Of a DNA stretch of 64,000 nt, positions 46,836-55,989 are shown one piece after another; position 1 is the first letter of the stretch; every line of letters begins with the position of its first letter. Where the stretch lies: positions 124,001 to 188,000 of the forward strand of contig JAILES010000041.1 of NCBI GenBank assembly GCA_024687205.1, read 5' to 3'. The notes below the pieces were generated by a model, which made no database searches, had not been told where the DNA came from, and worked only from the letters and a program-made list of their open reading frames with translations. This DNA is from Lachnospiraceae bacterium. Its GTDB lineage: Bacteria; Bacillota; Clostridia; Lachnospirales; Lachnospiraceae. Position numbers and translations under genes: made by a program.

Positions 46836-47648
46836 ATGCTGATCGGCGGTCGTGAGTTTGATACGGAAAATGAAACCTATATCATGGGTATACTGAACAT
46901 GACTCCCGATTCTTTTTCCGATGGCGGAAGTTATGAGGATGCGGATGCGGGGCTTAGAAGAGCCGCACAGATGATGGAGGAAGGCGCGACGATCATTGAT
47001 GTGGGCGGGCTTTCCACGAGACCGGGCTATACCGAGGTAAGCATCGAAGAAGAGATACAAAGGGTAGTTCCCGTTATAAAGAAGATCAGGGAGCTTCCGG
47101 GGGCAGTCATAAGCGTTGATACCTACAGGCCTGCGGTCGCGGAAGCAGCAATGGAAGCGGGAGCGGACCTGATAAATGATATAAGCTGCGTAAAGGATGA
47201 AAGACTTGCTTTAGTTGCAGCCAAGACCGGAGCGGCATATTGTCTGATGCATAACAGGAACAGGGATGAGCAGCCCTATAAGGATCTGATAGAAGACATG
47301 ATCTCTGATCTTGCTGGGGGACTTAAAAAGCTTGAGACAGCAGGCGTAATGAAAGAAAAGATAATGATCGATCCCGGGATCGGTTTTGCCAAGGATCATG
47401 AAGAAAACTTAAGGGCCATGGCGGCTCTGGACAGATTTGCGGATATGGGATATCCGCTGCTGCTTGGAATATCGAGAAAGAGCATAATAGGAAATACGCT
47501 TAAGACCCCGGTGGATCAGCGGCTGGAGGGAACGATAGCGCTTAATATATACGGAATGACAAAGAAGGTTTCTTTCATAAGAGTGCATGATGTGGAAGCC
47601 AACGCACGTGCGGTAAAGATGATCAGGGAAGTAATGCGGCATGGATGA
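46836..47648 (+). CDS. folP: Dihydropteroate synthase
   Basis: YIMGILNMTPDSFSDGGSY, IIDVGGLSTRPGYTEVS, IMIDPGIGFAKDHEENL. Confidence 0.97.
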   Translation: MLIGGREFDTENETYIMGILNMTPDSFSDGGSYEDADAGLRRAAQMMEEGATIIDVGGLSTRPGYTEVSIEEEIQRVVPVIKKIRELPGAVISVDTYRPAVAEAAMEAGADLINDISCVKDERLALVAAKTGAAYCLMHNRNRDEQPYKDLIEDMISDLAGGLKKLETAGVMKEKIMIDPGIGFAKDHEENLRAMAALDRFADMGYPLLLGISRKSIIGNTLKTPVDQRLEGTIALNIYGMTKKVSFIRVHDVEANARAVKMIREVMRHG

Positions 47649-48468
47649 GATAAGGATAGAAGGGCTTAAAGTGTTTGCATATCACGGTGTCCTGGAGGAA
47701 GAGAGTAAGAAAGGCCAGGACTTTTTTATCGATGCGGTTCTGAGACTCTCTCTGCAGGAGGCAGGCGTAAGCGATGATCTGGAGCAGTCCGTAAGCTATG
47801 CGGAAGTGTGCAAGTTTATGGCGGAAACCATGCGGGAGAACCGCTTCAAGCTTATTGAAAGCTGTGCCGAAACCATTTCTGCCGGGCTCTTCAGAAAATA
47901 CTGCAGGCTGCAGGAACTTGAACTGGAAGTAAAGAAACCCCAGGCTCCTATAGATGAGGAATTCGGCTGCGTATCCGTGCGCATTTTCAGAAAGAGGCAT
48001 ACGGCCTATATCGCTTACGGCTCAAATTCCGGAGAACCGGAACATCATATAGAGGACGGCATCGCTTCTCTTGACAGGGATCCGATGTGCTGTGTTAAAC
48101 GCATGTCCGGCATCTTAAGATCCACGCCATACGGAGGTGTGGTACAGGAGGATTTCCTTAACGGCGTGCTGGAACTCAGCACCCTGTATGAGCCGCTTGT
48201 TCTGCTTAAGAAACTCAAAGAGATTGAGAAGGAACAGGGACGTGAAGAAACAGTCCGCTGGGGCCCGCGTACCCTGGATCTGGATATACTGCTTTATGAT
48301 GAGCTGGAAATGAAAACGGATGAGCTTACGATACCTCATCCGGATATGTGCAACAGGGATTTTGTTATGAAGCCCCTTGCCCAGATAGCTGCTGACGTTA
48401 TGCATCCTTCGTTACATAAGACGATCAGGGAACTGGCTGATGCAAAGATGGAAAAACATGTTATTTAA
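47641..48468 (+). CDS. folBK: Bifunctional dihydroneopterin aldolase / HPPK (FolB-FolK fusion)
   Basis: N-terminus DEIRIEGLKVFAYHGVLEEE (FolB); C-terminus AYIAYGSNSGEPEHHI...RWGPRTLDLDILLYDE...IPHPDM (FolK). Confidence 0.95.
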   Translation: MDEIRIEGLKVFAYHGVLEEESKKGQDFFIDAVLRLSLQEAGVSDDLEQSVSYAEVCKFMAETMRENRFKLIESCAETISAGLFRKYCRLQELELEVKKPQAPIDEEFGCVSVRIFRKRHTAYIAYGSNSGEPEHHIEDGIASLDRDPMCCVKRMSGILRSTPYGGVVQEDFLNGVLELSTLYEPLVLLKKLKEIEKEQGREETVRWGPRTLDLDILLYDELEMKTDELTIPHPDMCNRDFVMKPLAQIAADVMHPSLHKTIRELADAKMEKHVI

Positions 48469-49513
48469 GAACTGCATCCATTGCCGCGGTGAAGGGCATC
48501 ACATTGACACTGCCGTAAGTGGGAGTGCAGTAGACGGGAACATCGTTATTAAATTCCCTGAAATAAACATAGCTTGAAGTGACGGAAAGATCGGTGTATA
48601 CGCCGGTCTTTACTGTTTCTATGGAAGTACCGTCTATGCGTGCACGTTTGAGAGCGTAGCCCTCGGGATTCTTTTCATCTACAGTCTGGTAATAAACCAT
48701 ATCGCCGTAAAGATTATAACTGTCCATGCGTTCCGGGATCAGCTCGCGCACTTCGCCGCCTGAAAGCGGGCAGACAGATAAGTGGTAATTGTTGTCAAGA
48801 TCCAGGAAATATACCTGATCGCCCTGCACTATGGGCTCGTACATATTGGCTTCGCACACGGCGGTGAAACTGCCGGTCAGCGGATCGAGGCAGTGAAGGA
48901 AATGATCGCCTTCCATTGCGGCATAGTAAACGCTTCCGCTCTGAGAGGAAGCAAGCCTGGGATGTCCGCTGAAATAGGTGAAATTGAAACTGCCGTCGGT
49001 GGACAGCCCCTTTACGGAGACCAGCGCATTATCGCTTTTTTCATCTTCCTGAAAATCCGTATAGAGCACGTAGTTGCCTACCAGCAGCATGCTGTCGGTG
49101 GAGAGCTTGCCAAGGAGGATGTTATTCTTTCCTTTTTTGTCGACTCTGTATATGCCGCGGCCGTTACGCACATAACCGAGACCGGACTGGTCGGAAGACG
49201 AGCGTGAATAATAGTAGACGTAGTTGCCGCCCGCATTGATATAGGAGGTGATCCCCGAAGCGAGCTTCTTAACTTCCGTCTGGTCGGCATTCATGGAATA
49301 GAGAGCGTAGTTATCATAGGCATTGGAAAAATAGACCTTGTCATCGGACTCGCAGAAGAAGCCGCCGTTATACAGATTACCGGCTGTATTGCCGATAAGT
49401 GCCGGATCGTTCTCCGGGATAACGGAGAGGCGTTTGCTTATGTATTTGGCCACGACCAGTATCAGTATAAAAGCGATCAGGGCTATGACGGTGATGACAT
49501 TTCTTTTTTTCAT
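48461..49513 (-). CDS. DUF5050-like / beta-propeller-like membrane-anchored protein
   Basis: N-terminal TM (VITVIALIAFILILVVAKYI); repeated VYFSNAYDNYALYSMNADQTEVKKL / YVYYYSR / VYYAAMEG units. Confidence 0.65.
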   Translation of the reverse strand: MKKRNVITVIALIAFILILVVAKYISKRLSVIPENDPALIGNTAGNLYNGGFFCESDDKVYFSNAYDNYALYSMNADQTEVKKLASGITSYINAGGNYVYYYSRSSSDQSGLGYVRNGRGIYRVDKKGKNNILLGKLSTDSMLLVGNYVLYTDFQEDEKSDNALVSVKGLSTDGSFNFTYFSGHPRLASSQSGSVYYAAMEGDHFLHCLDPLTGSFTAVCEANMYEPIVQGDQVYFLDLDNNYHLSVCPLSGGEVRELIPERMDSYNLYGDMVYYQTVDEKNPEGYALKRARIDGTSIETVKTGVYTDLSVTSSYVYFREFNNDVPVYCTPTYGSVNVMPFTAAMDAVLK

Positions 49514-50457
49514 TTCCAGAGTTTTTCCCCCGCAGGTTTCTTTGCAAAGAAGTATTTGATGCAGGCTATGATCATATTGAGATAGTTTTTATCATGGTAG
49601 CTTGAAAGGGCAATGTCTTTTAAGCTCAGATAATCGGTATATCTCTTCCAGGCGATCTTAGGCGAATGTTCACAGTACTGCTTCCGGACAAAGGGGAAGA
49701 GATCCTTGTGACGGTCCCACTGGTGGACCAGGGCCGGAGCGTTTTTGCCGCAGCAGATGAGCTTGTCACCCTCGATGCGGTAATCGTCGGAGTCGCCTAT
49801 CGTGGCGGTGGGACCTGAGTCATTGGGTGAAAAGTGTACGGTCCCTTTATCGGGAACCATGCCGTTATAGATCATGAACTGGTAGGAAGTCTGGTCATTG
49901 ATATCGATAAAGTTGTACTTGGGATCGGAGAGATTATCGATCATCGCATTGCAGAAGGAATGGATCACTTCCGAAGTACCCCAGATGGTTCCTGCACAGA
50001 GCACGTTCTTATCTTTGAATTTTTCATAGGTTTCCATGCCGAAGCGCTCCTGCATCCAGCGCCTGTTCCAGTCGTCGTCGCTGATGTGTCCGGGCTCCAC
50101 TGCCGTACCGAGATAGGGTTCGGAAGAAGCTTCGGGGAACATTGCGGACTGGAAGAAGACATCCCTGGTATCGCAGAAAAGCACCTGGTCATATTCGCGG
50201 CCCTTCTTTTTCAGCATTTCTATATAGAGGGCATAGCGGTAGTCGATGGGACCTTCCTTTTCGAAACGGTCCGGGATCTCTATCGTATGTATATGGTACT
50301 CTCTAAGTTTATCCATGGTAAATTTCGAGAGGTCCTTGCAGAAGGAAACTATATCGCAGTTATTCCCGTTATGTTTCGCACAGGATACGTAAAATGGTTC
50401 GATCTTGTACCACCAGTAATGCTTGGCGACACCCATGATAAGATTTTTTTTGCTCAT
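49510..50457 (-). CDS. Putative glycosyltransferase-like protein
   Basis: MSKKNLIMGVAKHYWWYKIEPFYVSCAKH...YDQVLFCDTRDVFFQ (acidic DxRD/DxD-like motif). Start at MSKKN. Confidence 0.5.
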   Translation of the reverse strand: MSKKNLIMGVAKHYWWYKIEPFYVSCAKHNGNNCDIVSFCKDLSKFTMDKLREYHIHTIEIPDRFEKEGPIDYRYALYIEMLKKKGREYDQVLFCDTRDVFFQSAMFPEASSEPYLGTAVEPGHISDDDWNRRWMQERFGMETYEKFKDKNVLCAGTIWGTSEVIHSFCNAMIDNLSDPKYNFIDINDQTSYQFMIYNGMVPDKGTVHFSPNDSGPTATIGDSDDYRIEGDKLICCGKNAPALVHQWDRHKDLFPFVRKQYCEHSPKIAWKRYTDYLSLKDIALSSYHDKNYLNMIIACIKYFFAKKPAGEKLWK

Positions 50458-50518
50458 AATCGTCTCCGTAAACACAATATATAGATATTTTACTTGATTA
50501 TTGCACATTTTGTAACCA

Positions 50519-50547
50519 TTGTAAAGGAGGGTGAAATCTGATATAAT
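50519..50547 (+). promoter_or_regulatory. SigA-type promoter for cheC-like gene
   Basis: TTGTAA, 17-nt spacer, TATAAT (50542-50547). Confidence 0.55.
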
Positions 50548-50598
50548 AGTCGCCGTGACTTGATTTTTTGCGAGAAAGACCCGGGAGGCATTACAGGT

Positions 50599-51243
50599 AT
50601 GGACAATTCTGTTGCCAAGGCAGCAATGAGCTTTAATGATATGGAAGTGTCAGCCATAGGAGAGGTAGCCAATATCACTCTCGGTAATGCGGTGACTGCT
50701 CTGAGCATGCTTCTGCACAGCGATATAGATATATCAACCCCCTTCGTTGAGATAAAGAATAAAGGTGATGTAGTCAGGACCAATCCCGAAAAGGCAGTGA
50801 TCACGCGCGTTGATTACGTGAAGGGACTGGACGGTTATTATCTGCTTTTTCTCAAGGAAGAAGATGTAAGGATAATGACGGATCTTATGATGGGAAGTGA
50901 CGGACACGGCATGTTCTATGAGCAGGAAGTGTCTGAACTGCATCTGAGTGCGGTATCCGAGTCTATGAACCAGATGATGGGCTCGGCTGCAACAGCCATG
51001 GGAATGATGATAAACAAGCTGGTTGATATATCCACTCCCAATACGGTCATGACAGATCCGGGGGACTATGTGAACGATTCTTTTCCCCAGGATGACCGTT
51101 TCGTGCAGATAAGCTTTAAGGTACAGATGGGAGAGCTGATTTCCACCCATATGACCCAGCTCTATCCTTTCAGGCTGGCCAAGGCGATAGCGGATCTGTT
51201 CATAGTCAAGAAACAATCCGGAGACGGGGAGGGACCCTTTTAA
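50599..51243 (+). CDS. CheC/FliY-like CheY-P phosphatase family protein
   Basis: SFNDMEVSAIGEVANITLGNAVTALSMLL and ELHLSAVSESMNQMMGSAATAMGMMI: two CheC-type helices with E/N motif. Confidence 0.8.
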   Translation: MDNSVAKAAMSFNDMEVSAIGEVANITLGNAVTALSMLLHSDIDISTPFVEIKNKGDVVRTNPEKAVITRVDYVKGLDGYYLLFLKEEDVRIMTDLMMGSDGHGMFYEQEVSELHLSAVSESMNQMMGSAATAMGMMINKLVDISTPNTVMTDPGDYVNDSFPQDDRFVQISFKVQMGELISTHMTQLYPFRLAKAIADLFIVKKQSGDGEGPF

Positions 51244-52058
51244 TGAGTGAAGAATGCGGAAAAAGCAGCTGCGCAGGCTGCGGCGAGAGCGGATGCTCCG
51301 CCAGAAGGATAGAGAAGGAAGCCTTAAGGGAAGGCAGCAGTGTTAAGCGTGTCATAGGCGTTATAAGCGGTAAAGGCGGCGTGGGCAAGTCCACTGTGAC
51401 GGCCATGATCGCTGCGGCCCTTGTTTCCAAAGGAGAAAAGGTCGGCATACTCGATGCGGACATAACCGGACCTTCCATACCCAGGCTTTTCGGTATAAAG
51501 GATAAGGCGGAGTCCGACGGCGAATGCGTATATCCCGTGAGAAGCAAAAAAGGCATAGAGATAATGAGCATAAACCTCCTGCTTGAGGAGGAGACCGCAC
51601 CGGTGATCTGGAGAGGCCCCGTGATAAGCGGGACCGTAAAGCAGTTCTGGACAGAGGTTGCATGGGGAGAACTGGATACCCTGCTGGTGGATATGCCGCC
51701 GGGAACAGGTGATGTACCGCTTACGGTATTTCAGTCAATACCCGTTGACGGACTGATAGTTGTGACCACGCCCCAGGAACTGGTGGGAATGATAGTTTCC
51801 AAGGCCGTGAACATGGCGGAGATGATGAATGTTCCGATCCTCGGCATGGTTGAGAACATGGCATATTTCAAATGCCCGGACTGCGGCAAAGTACACGAGA
51901 TATTCGGAAGCAGCAGCATAGGCGCCGTTGCGGAAAGTTTCGGCATAGGCAATGTATGCAGACTGGGGATGGATCCTGAGAGAGCGCGACTCTGCGATCT
52001 CGGAAAAGCGGATGAGTTTGACACAGCCGAGATGGAAAGCTTCATCAACAGTCTTTAA
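51243..52058 (+). CDS. Mrp/NBP35-family P-loop ATPase
   Basis: VIGVISGKGGVGKSTVTAMIA, LDADITGPSIPRLFG, VDMPPGTGDVPLTVFQ, Cys-rich N-terminus and FKCPDCGKVHEIF. Confidence 0.93.
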   Translation: MSEECGKSSCAGCGESGCSARRIEKEALREGSSVKRVIGVISGKGGVGKSTVTAMIAAALVSKGEKVGILDADITGPSIPRLFGIKDKAESDGECVYPVRSKKGIEIMSINLLLEEETAPVIWRGPVISGTVKQFWTEVAWGELDTLLVDMPPGTGDVPLTVFQSIPVDGLIVVTTPQELVGMIVSKAVNMAEMMNVPILGMVENMAYFKCPDCGKVHEIFGSSSIGAVAESFGIGNVCRLGMDPERARLCDLGKADEFDTAEMESFINSL

Positions 52059-52112
52059 GGAAAAGATTCTTCGGCATGAGCCGGAGTTCTTATATGAGAG
52101 GAGAAAATCTAA

Positions 52113-52538
52113 ATGAAAAACGTAATGGTAACAATAGGAGCGACCAATATCAGGAGCCTGAACTTTTCAAACAATTTCACCGCAAAGCCCGGTGAGCAGA
52201 TACAGCTGAAGGTCAATACCGGAGTAGGTGTACGTCTTAATCCCGCTTCTCCCACAACCGCTGCCGTAGTTGTTAAGTTTGAAGCAACGGACGGAGATGA
52301 CAAGAACATGTCATTTGAAATGGAGACACTTACACCGATAACAGTCAGCACTTTCATCGATAACCTTGATGAAGTGATCAAGAAGAATTATCTCAATGAT
52401 ATCATGATGGCTGTAAACGAGAAGATCCGTATTGCAGCTACCATAACCGGTCTTAACATCACAACACCGTCGATCGCTTTTGCATATCGCGACAACGGTG
52501 AGGAGAGTCTTGATTCGGAGATAATAGCAAAAGTCTGA
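52113..52538 (+). CDS. Conserved hypothetical, possibly SecB-like fold
   Basis: 141 aa ORF with RBS; NMSFEMETLTPITVSTF...IRIAATITGLNITTPSIAF loosely recalls SecB-like chaperones. Confidence 0.5.
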   Translation: MKNVMVTIGATNIRSLNFSNNFTAKPGEQIQLKVNTGVGVRLNPASPTTAAVVVKFEATDGDDKNMSFEMETLTPITVSTFIDNLDEVIKKNYLNDIMMAVNEKIRIAATITGLNITTPSIAFAYRDNGEESLDSEIIAKV

Positions 52539-52542
52539 TCTT

Positions 52543-54474
52543 ATGATACTCAGTATTTCAGGGGTGGACATCTCCTACGGGGCGGACGCCATCATAAAGG
52601 ATGTGGAATTTTCTCTTAAAGAGGGTGAGAAGGCCGCGATCGTCGGAAGAAACGGTTGCGGCAAGACCACCCTTTTACGTCTTATTACCGGAGAACTGAC
52701 TCCGGATCACAAGGACAGCAATACACCATCGATCGTAAGCATCGCAGACGGAGCGGTGATCGGAAGCCTTGACCAGATGAGCTTTACCGATGAGAATGCC
52801 CGACTTGCGGATGAGATAAGGACAGTCTTCTTACCCATACTTAAAATGAAAGAAGAGATCGATCTGCTGCTGAAGCAGCTTGATGAAGATCCCGATGAAG
52901 AAAAGAGCGCAAGATATGCGGCTCTTGAAGAACGCTTTAATTATCTGGGCGGATACAGGCTGGACAAAGATTACGAACTGCTGGTGCAGCGCTTCGGTTT
53001 TTCGGAAGAGGAACTTAACAGACCGCTGTCGAGCTTTTCCGGCGGTCAGAGGACTAAGATAGCTTTTATCAAACTGCTGCTCTCAAAGCCCGATATCCTT
53101 ATACTTGACGAGCCTACCAACCATCTGGATATTTCCACGATATCATGGCTGGAAGGCTATCTTGCTTCTTACAGAGGGGCAGTGATACTCGTAAGCCATG
53201 ACCGTATGTTCATAGATCATATAGCTGAAACGGTATACGAGATAGAGCGGGGAAAGATAAAGAGATATCCCGGCAACTATACTGCTTTTGCAAAGAGAAA
53301 GCGGGAGATGCGGGAAAAACAGAAAAAGGATTATGAAGCCCAGCAGAAGGAAATAGAGAGACTGAGCGGCCTCGCCGAACGCTTTATACACAAGGCGACC
53401 AAGGCGTCCATGGCCAAGTCCAAATTAAAAGCCATCGAGCACATGGACATAATAGAAAAGCCCGAAGAAGATGATATCAGGGCTTTTCACGCACTGACCG
53501 AACCCGCGAGAGAAAGCGGCAATGACGTGCTTGAAACCGAGAACCTTGCCATTGGTTATGACAGTGTTCTTTCAAAGGTAACGATGAGATTAAAGAAAGG
53601 CCAGAAGCTCGGCATCATCGGCGGCAACGGTCTGGGAAAATCCACTTTTCTGCGTACCATCGCGGGCCAGCTTCCCGCCAAAGGAGGCAAATACAGATAC
53701 GGCCACAATGTGGAACTCGGATACTTTGAACAGCAGATGGCCAGATACGAAAGTAACAAGACCGTATTCGACGAATTCAGGGATGCCTATCCGACACTTA
53801 CCGACACCGCAGTCAGGAATATACTGGGTGGCTTCCTCTTTACGGGAGATGAAGTCTTCAAGGAACTCTCCATGCTCTCCGGCGGTGAGAAGGTAAGACT
53901 CACGCTTGCAAAGATCTTCCAGGAGCGGCCCAATCTGCTCCTGCTGGATGAGCCCACCAATCATGTGGACATCGCAGGCAAGGAAGCCCTCGAGGACATG
54001 ATGCGAGAATTCAAGGGCAGCCTGATCTTTGTATCTCATGACCGTTATCTTGTGGACAGGGTGGCGGATTCACTTCTGATCTTTACGGAAAACGGGGCTG
54101 AATACTTCCCCTTCAATTATGAAGAATATATAAGAAACCGGGGAAAGGAATCACTTAAAAACGAAGAAGGCGTATGGCGCATCGGTAACCGCGCCCAGGA
54201 GGAAGCTGCCGCACCGAAGGAAGACAGACCGGGGCGCGGTGCCAACCCGGGAAAAGAGCGGGCAAAAATGGAACGCAGGTTCAACCGTCTCGAAGAGCTG
54301 ATGGCTGAAAGCGACGAAAAGAAAGCCGCTCTTCAAAAGGAACTGGAGGCTCCGGAAAATGCCAGCGATTTTGTAAAACTCAGCGAGCTGCAGACGGCTA
54401 TTGATGAGCTGGATGCTCAGGCGGCGTCCTATATGGAAGAATGGGCGGAGATCGGAGAGAAGCTGGAAGCATAA
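52543..54474 (+). CDS. ABC-F family ATPase
   Basis: Two ABC domains without TM: GRNGCGKTTLLRL...LSSFSGGQRTKIAF...LDEPTNHLD and GGNGLGKSTFLRT...LSGGEKVRLTLAKIF...LDEPTNHVD; C-terminal coiled coil. Confidence 0.95.
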   Translation: MILSISGVDISYGADAIIKDVEFSLKEGEKAAIVGRNGCGKTTLLRLITGELTPDHKDSNTPSIVSIADGAVIGSLDQMSFTDENARLADEIRTVFLPILKMKEEIDLLLKQLDEDPDEEKSARYAALEERFNYLGGYRLDKDYELLVQRFGFSEEELNRPLSSFSGGQRTKIAFIKLLLSKPDILILDEPTNHLDISTISWLEGYLASYRGAVILVSHDRMFIDHIAETVYEIERGKIKRYPGNYTAFAKRKREMREKQKKDYEAQQKEIERLSGLAERFIHKATKASMAKSKLKAIEHMDIIEKPEEDDIRAFHALTEPARESGNDVLETENLAIGYDSVLSKVTMRLKKGQKLGIIGGNGLGKSTFLRTIAGQLPAKGGKYRYGHNVELGYFEQQMARYESNKTVFDEFRDAYPTLTDTAVRNILGGFLFTGDEVFKELSMLSGGEKVRLTLAKIFQERPNLLLLDEPTNHVDIAGKEALEDMMREFKGSLIFVSHDRYLVDRVADSLLIFTENGAEYFPFNYEEYIRNRGKESLKNEEGVWRIGNRAQEEAAAPKEDRPGRGANPGKERAKMERRFNRLEELMAESDEKKAALQKELEAPENASDFVKLSELQTAIDELDAQAASYMEEWAEIGEKLEA

Positions 54475-54500
54475 AAAAAGGAAGCTTAAAGCTTCCTTAC
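54474..54500 (-). terminator. Intrinsic terminator of tRNA-Trp
   Basis: Minus strand GGAAGCTTTAAGCTTCC followed by TTTTTTT. Confidence 0.75.
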
Positions 54501-54502
54501 AG

Positions 54503-54573
54503 CAGGGGCGGAAGGAGTCGAACCCTCTTCAGCGGTTTTGGAGACCGACGTTAGACCGTTTAACTACGCCCCT
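54503..54573 (-). tRNA. tRNA-Trp (CCA anticodon)
   Basis: Minus strand AGGGGCGTAGTTAAACGGTCTAACGTCGGTCTCCAAAACCGCTGAAGAGGGTTCGACTCCTTCCGCCCCTG; acceptor AGGGGCG/CGCCCCT, anticodon loop CTCCAAA, T-loop GTTCGACTC. Confidence 0.95.
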
Positions 54574-54589
54574 AAACTCAACATGTGAC

Positions 54590-54618
54590 ATAATACCATA
54601 CAGGATTTCAAATTGCAA
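54590..54618 (-). promoter_or_regulatory. Promoter of tRNA-Trp
   Basis: Minus strand TTGCAA, 17-nt spacer, TATTAT. Confidence 0.6.
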
Positions 54619-54640
54619 GCATTTTATTACGGGACCGCTA

Positions 54641-54917
54641 TACCGGCGCCGGCAGGAGCATCAGGTCCTGCCGGGACGTATCAGCTGCGATCAGCACAGA
54701 ATGCATCAAGCCTTGCTAAGTCGCTCCGCACGTAAGCTCAAGCATCGCAGCTAAGCGATCCCAGGACTCGCAACGTCCCTTGCAGGGAGTTGCTGCGTCC
54801 GTGATCAGCTGCTCGCTTTCGCTAAGTGCTACGCTAAGTCGCAAGGCTTCGATGCATTCCGGCTGATCGCAGGGAAAGTGATAGCAGTCCCTGATTGCTC
54901 CATGCCGGCGCCCGGTA
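54641..54917 (-). repeat. Intergenic palindromic repeat element, copy C (core minus orientation)
   Basis: Outer arms TACCGGCGCCGGCAGGAGCATCAGG / CCTGATTGCTCCATGCCGGCGCCCGGTA; inner arms GCGATCAGCACAGAATGCATCAAGCCTTGC (54687-54716) / GCAAGGCTTCGATGCATTCCGGCTGATCGC (54841-54870); core 54717-54840 is the reverse complement of the A/B cores. Confidence 0.88.
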
Positions 54918-55041
54918 GAGGGTATTAAGGCTTTGATGCATCCATGCTGATCGTGAGGTGGTTTTGCAGATGAGTTGAGTTGTGTGGTATGCTGAATAAG
55001 ATAGAAATTTAGAGAAGATATATTTGGGAGGACGAGGAAGG

Positions 55042-55971
55042 ATGATCTGTGATAACGTACTTGAGGCTATAGGGCATACGCCGCTGATAAGGCTTAACAG
55101 GATGAACAGGCCGGGGAATGCGGAGGTGCTGGTCAAGTTTGAGGGACTGAATGTGGGAGGCTCCATCAAGACCCGTACCGCATATAAGATGTTAAAGAAT
55201 GCTGAGAAGCAGGGGAAGATAAATAAGGACAGCATAATAGTTGAACCTACCAGCGGAAATCAGGGCATAGGCCTTGCGCTTGTGGGTGCGGTGAAAGGAT
55301 ATAAGACGGTTATCATCATGCCGGATTCCGTAAGCGAAGAACGCAGGAAGCTGGTAAAGCATTATGGTGCGGAAGTGATACTTGTGCATGATGATGGGGA
55401 CATAGGAAAGTGCATCAAGGAGTGCGTTGATATGGCTCTTAAGATGCAGGCTGAAGACGAGAAGGTATTTGTGCCCCAGCAGTTTGAGAATCCGGATAAC
55501 GTGTATGCTCACAAGTATCATACGGCGCTTGAGATACTGGAACAGGCCGAGGGACAGATAGACGGCTTCTGTTCCGGTATAGGAACCGGCGGAACGATAA
55601 CCGGTATAGGGCAGACGCTGAAGAAGCAGTATCCGGAGATGATCATCTGGGCGGTTGAGCCGGAGAATGCTGCGATACTGGCAGGCGGCACCGTGGGTAC
55701 CCATCTCCAGATGGGAATAGGAGACGGTTTGATCCCCGGGATACTTGACACAACGATTTATGATGATATCTATATAGTAAGTGATGAGGAAGCCATAACC
55801 ACCGCAAAAAAGCTGGCGGCAATGGAAGGCATAATGTGCGGTATATCAAGCGGCACGAATGTGGCGGCGGCACTTAAGCTGGCTGAAAAGCTGGGAGAAG
55901 GGAAGCGGGTCGTGACCATACTGCCGGATACGGCTGAGAGATATTTTTCGACACCGCTGTTTGATGAATAA
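55042..55971 (+). CDS. cysK: Cysteine synthase A
   Basis: LEAIGHTPLIRLNRMN...GGSIKTRTAYKML...VEPTSGNQGIGLALVGAVKGYKTVIIMPDSVSEERRKLVKHYGAEV...GIGTGGTITG. Confidence 0.93.
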   Translation: MICDNVLEAIGHTPLIRLNRMNRPGNAEVLVKFEGLNVGGSIKTRTAYKMLKNAEKQGKINKDSIIVEPTSGNQGIGLALVGAVKGYKTVIIMPDSVSEERRKLVKHYGAEVILVHDDGDIGKCIKECVDMALKMQAEDEKVFVPQQFENPDNVYAHKYHTALEILEQAEGQIDGFCSGIGTGGTITGIGQTLKKQYPEMIIWAVEPENAAILAGGTVGTHLQMGIGDGLIPGILDTTIYDDIYIVSDEEAITTAKKLAAMEGIMCGISSGTNVAAALKLAEKLGEGKRVVTILPDTAERYFSTPLFDE

Positions 55972-55989
55972 GAGAGGGAGGGTAAATAT

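Noticed and set aside
2068-54917. Possible CRISPR array from the recurrent repeat
   Set aside because: Copies are far apart, in both orientations, with long inverted arms and no regular spacers; no cas genes.
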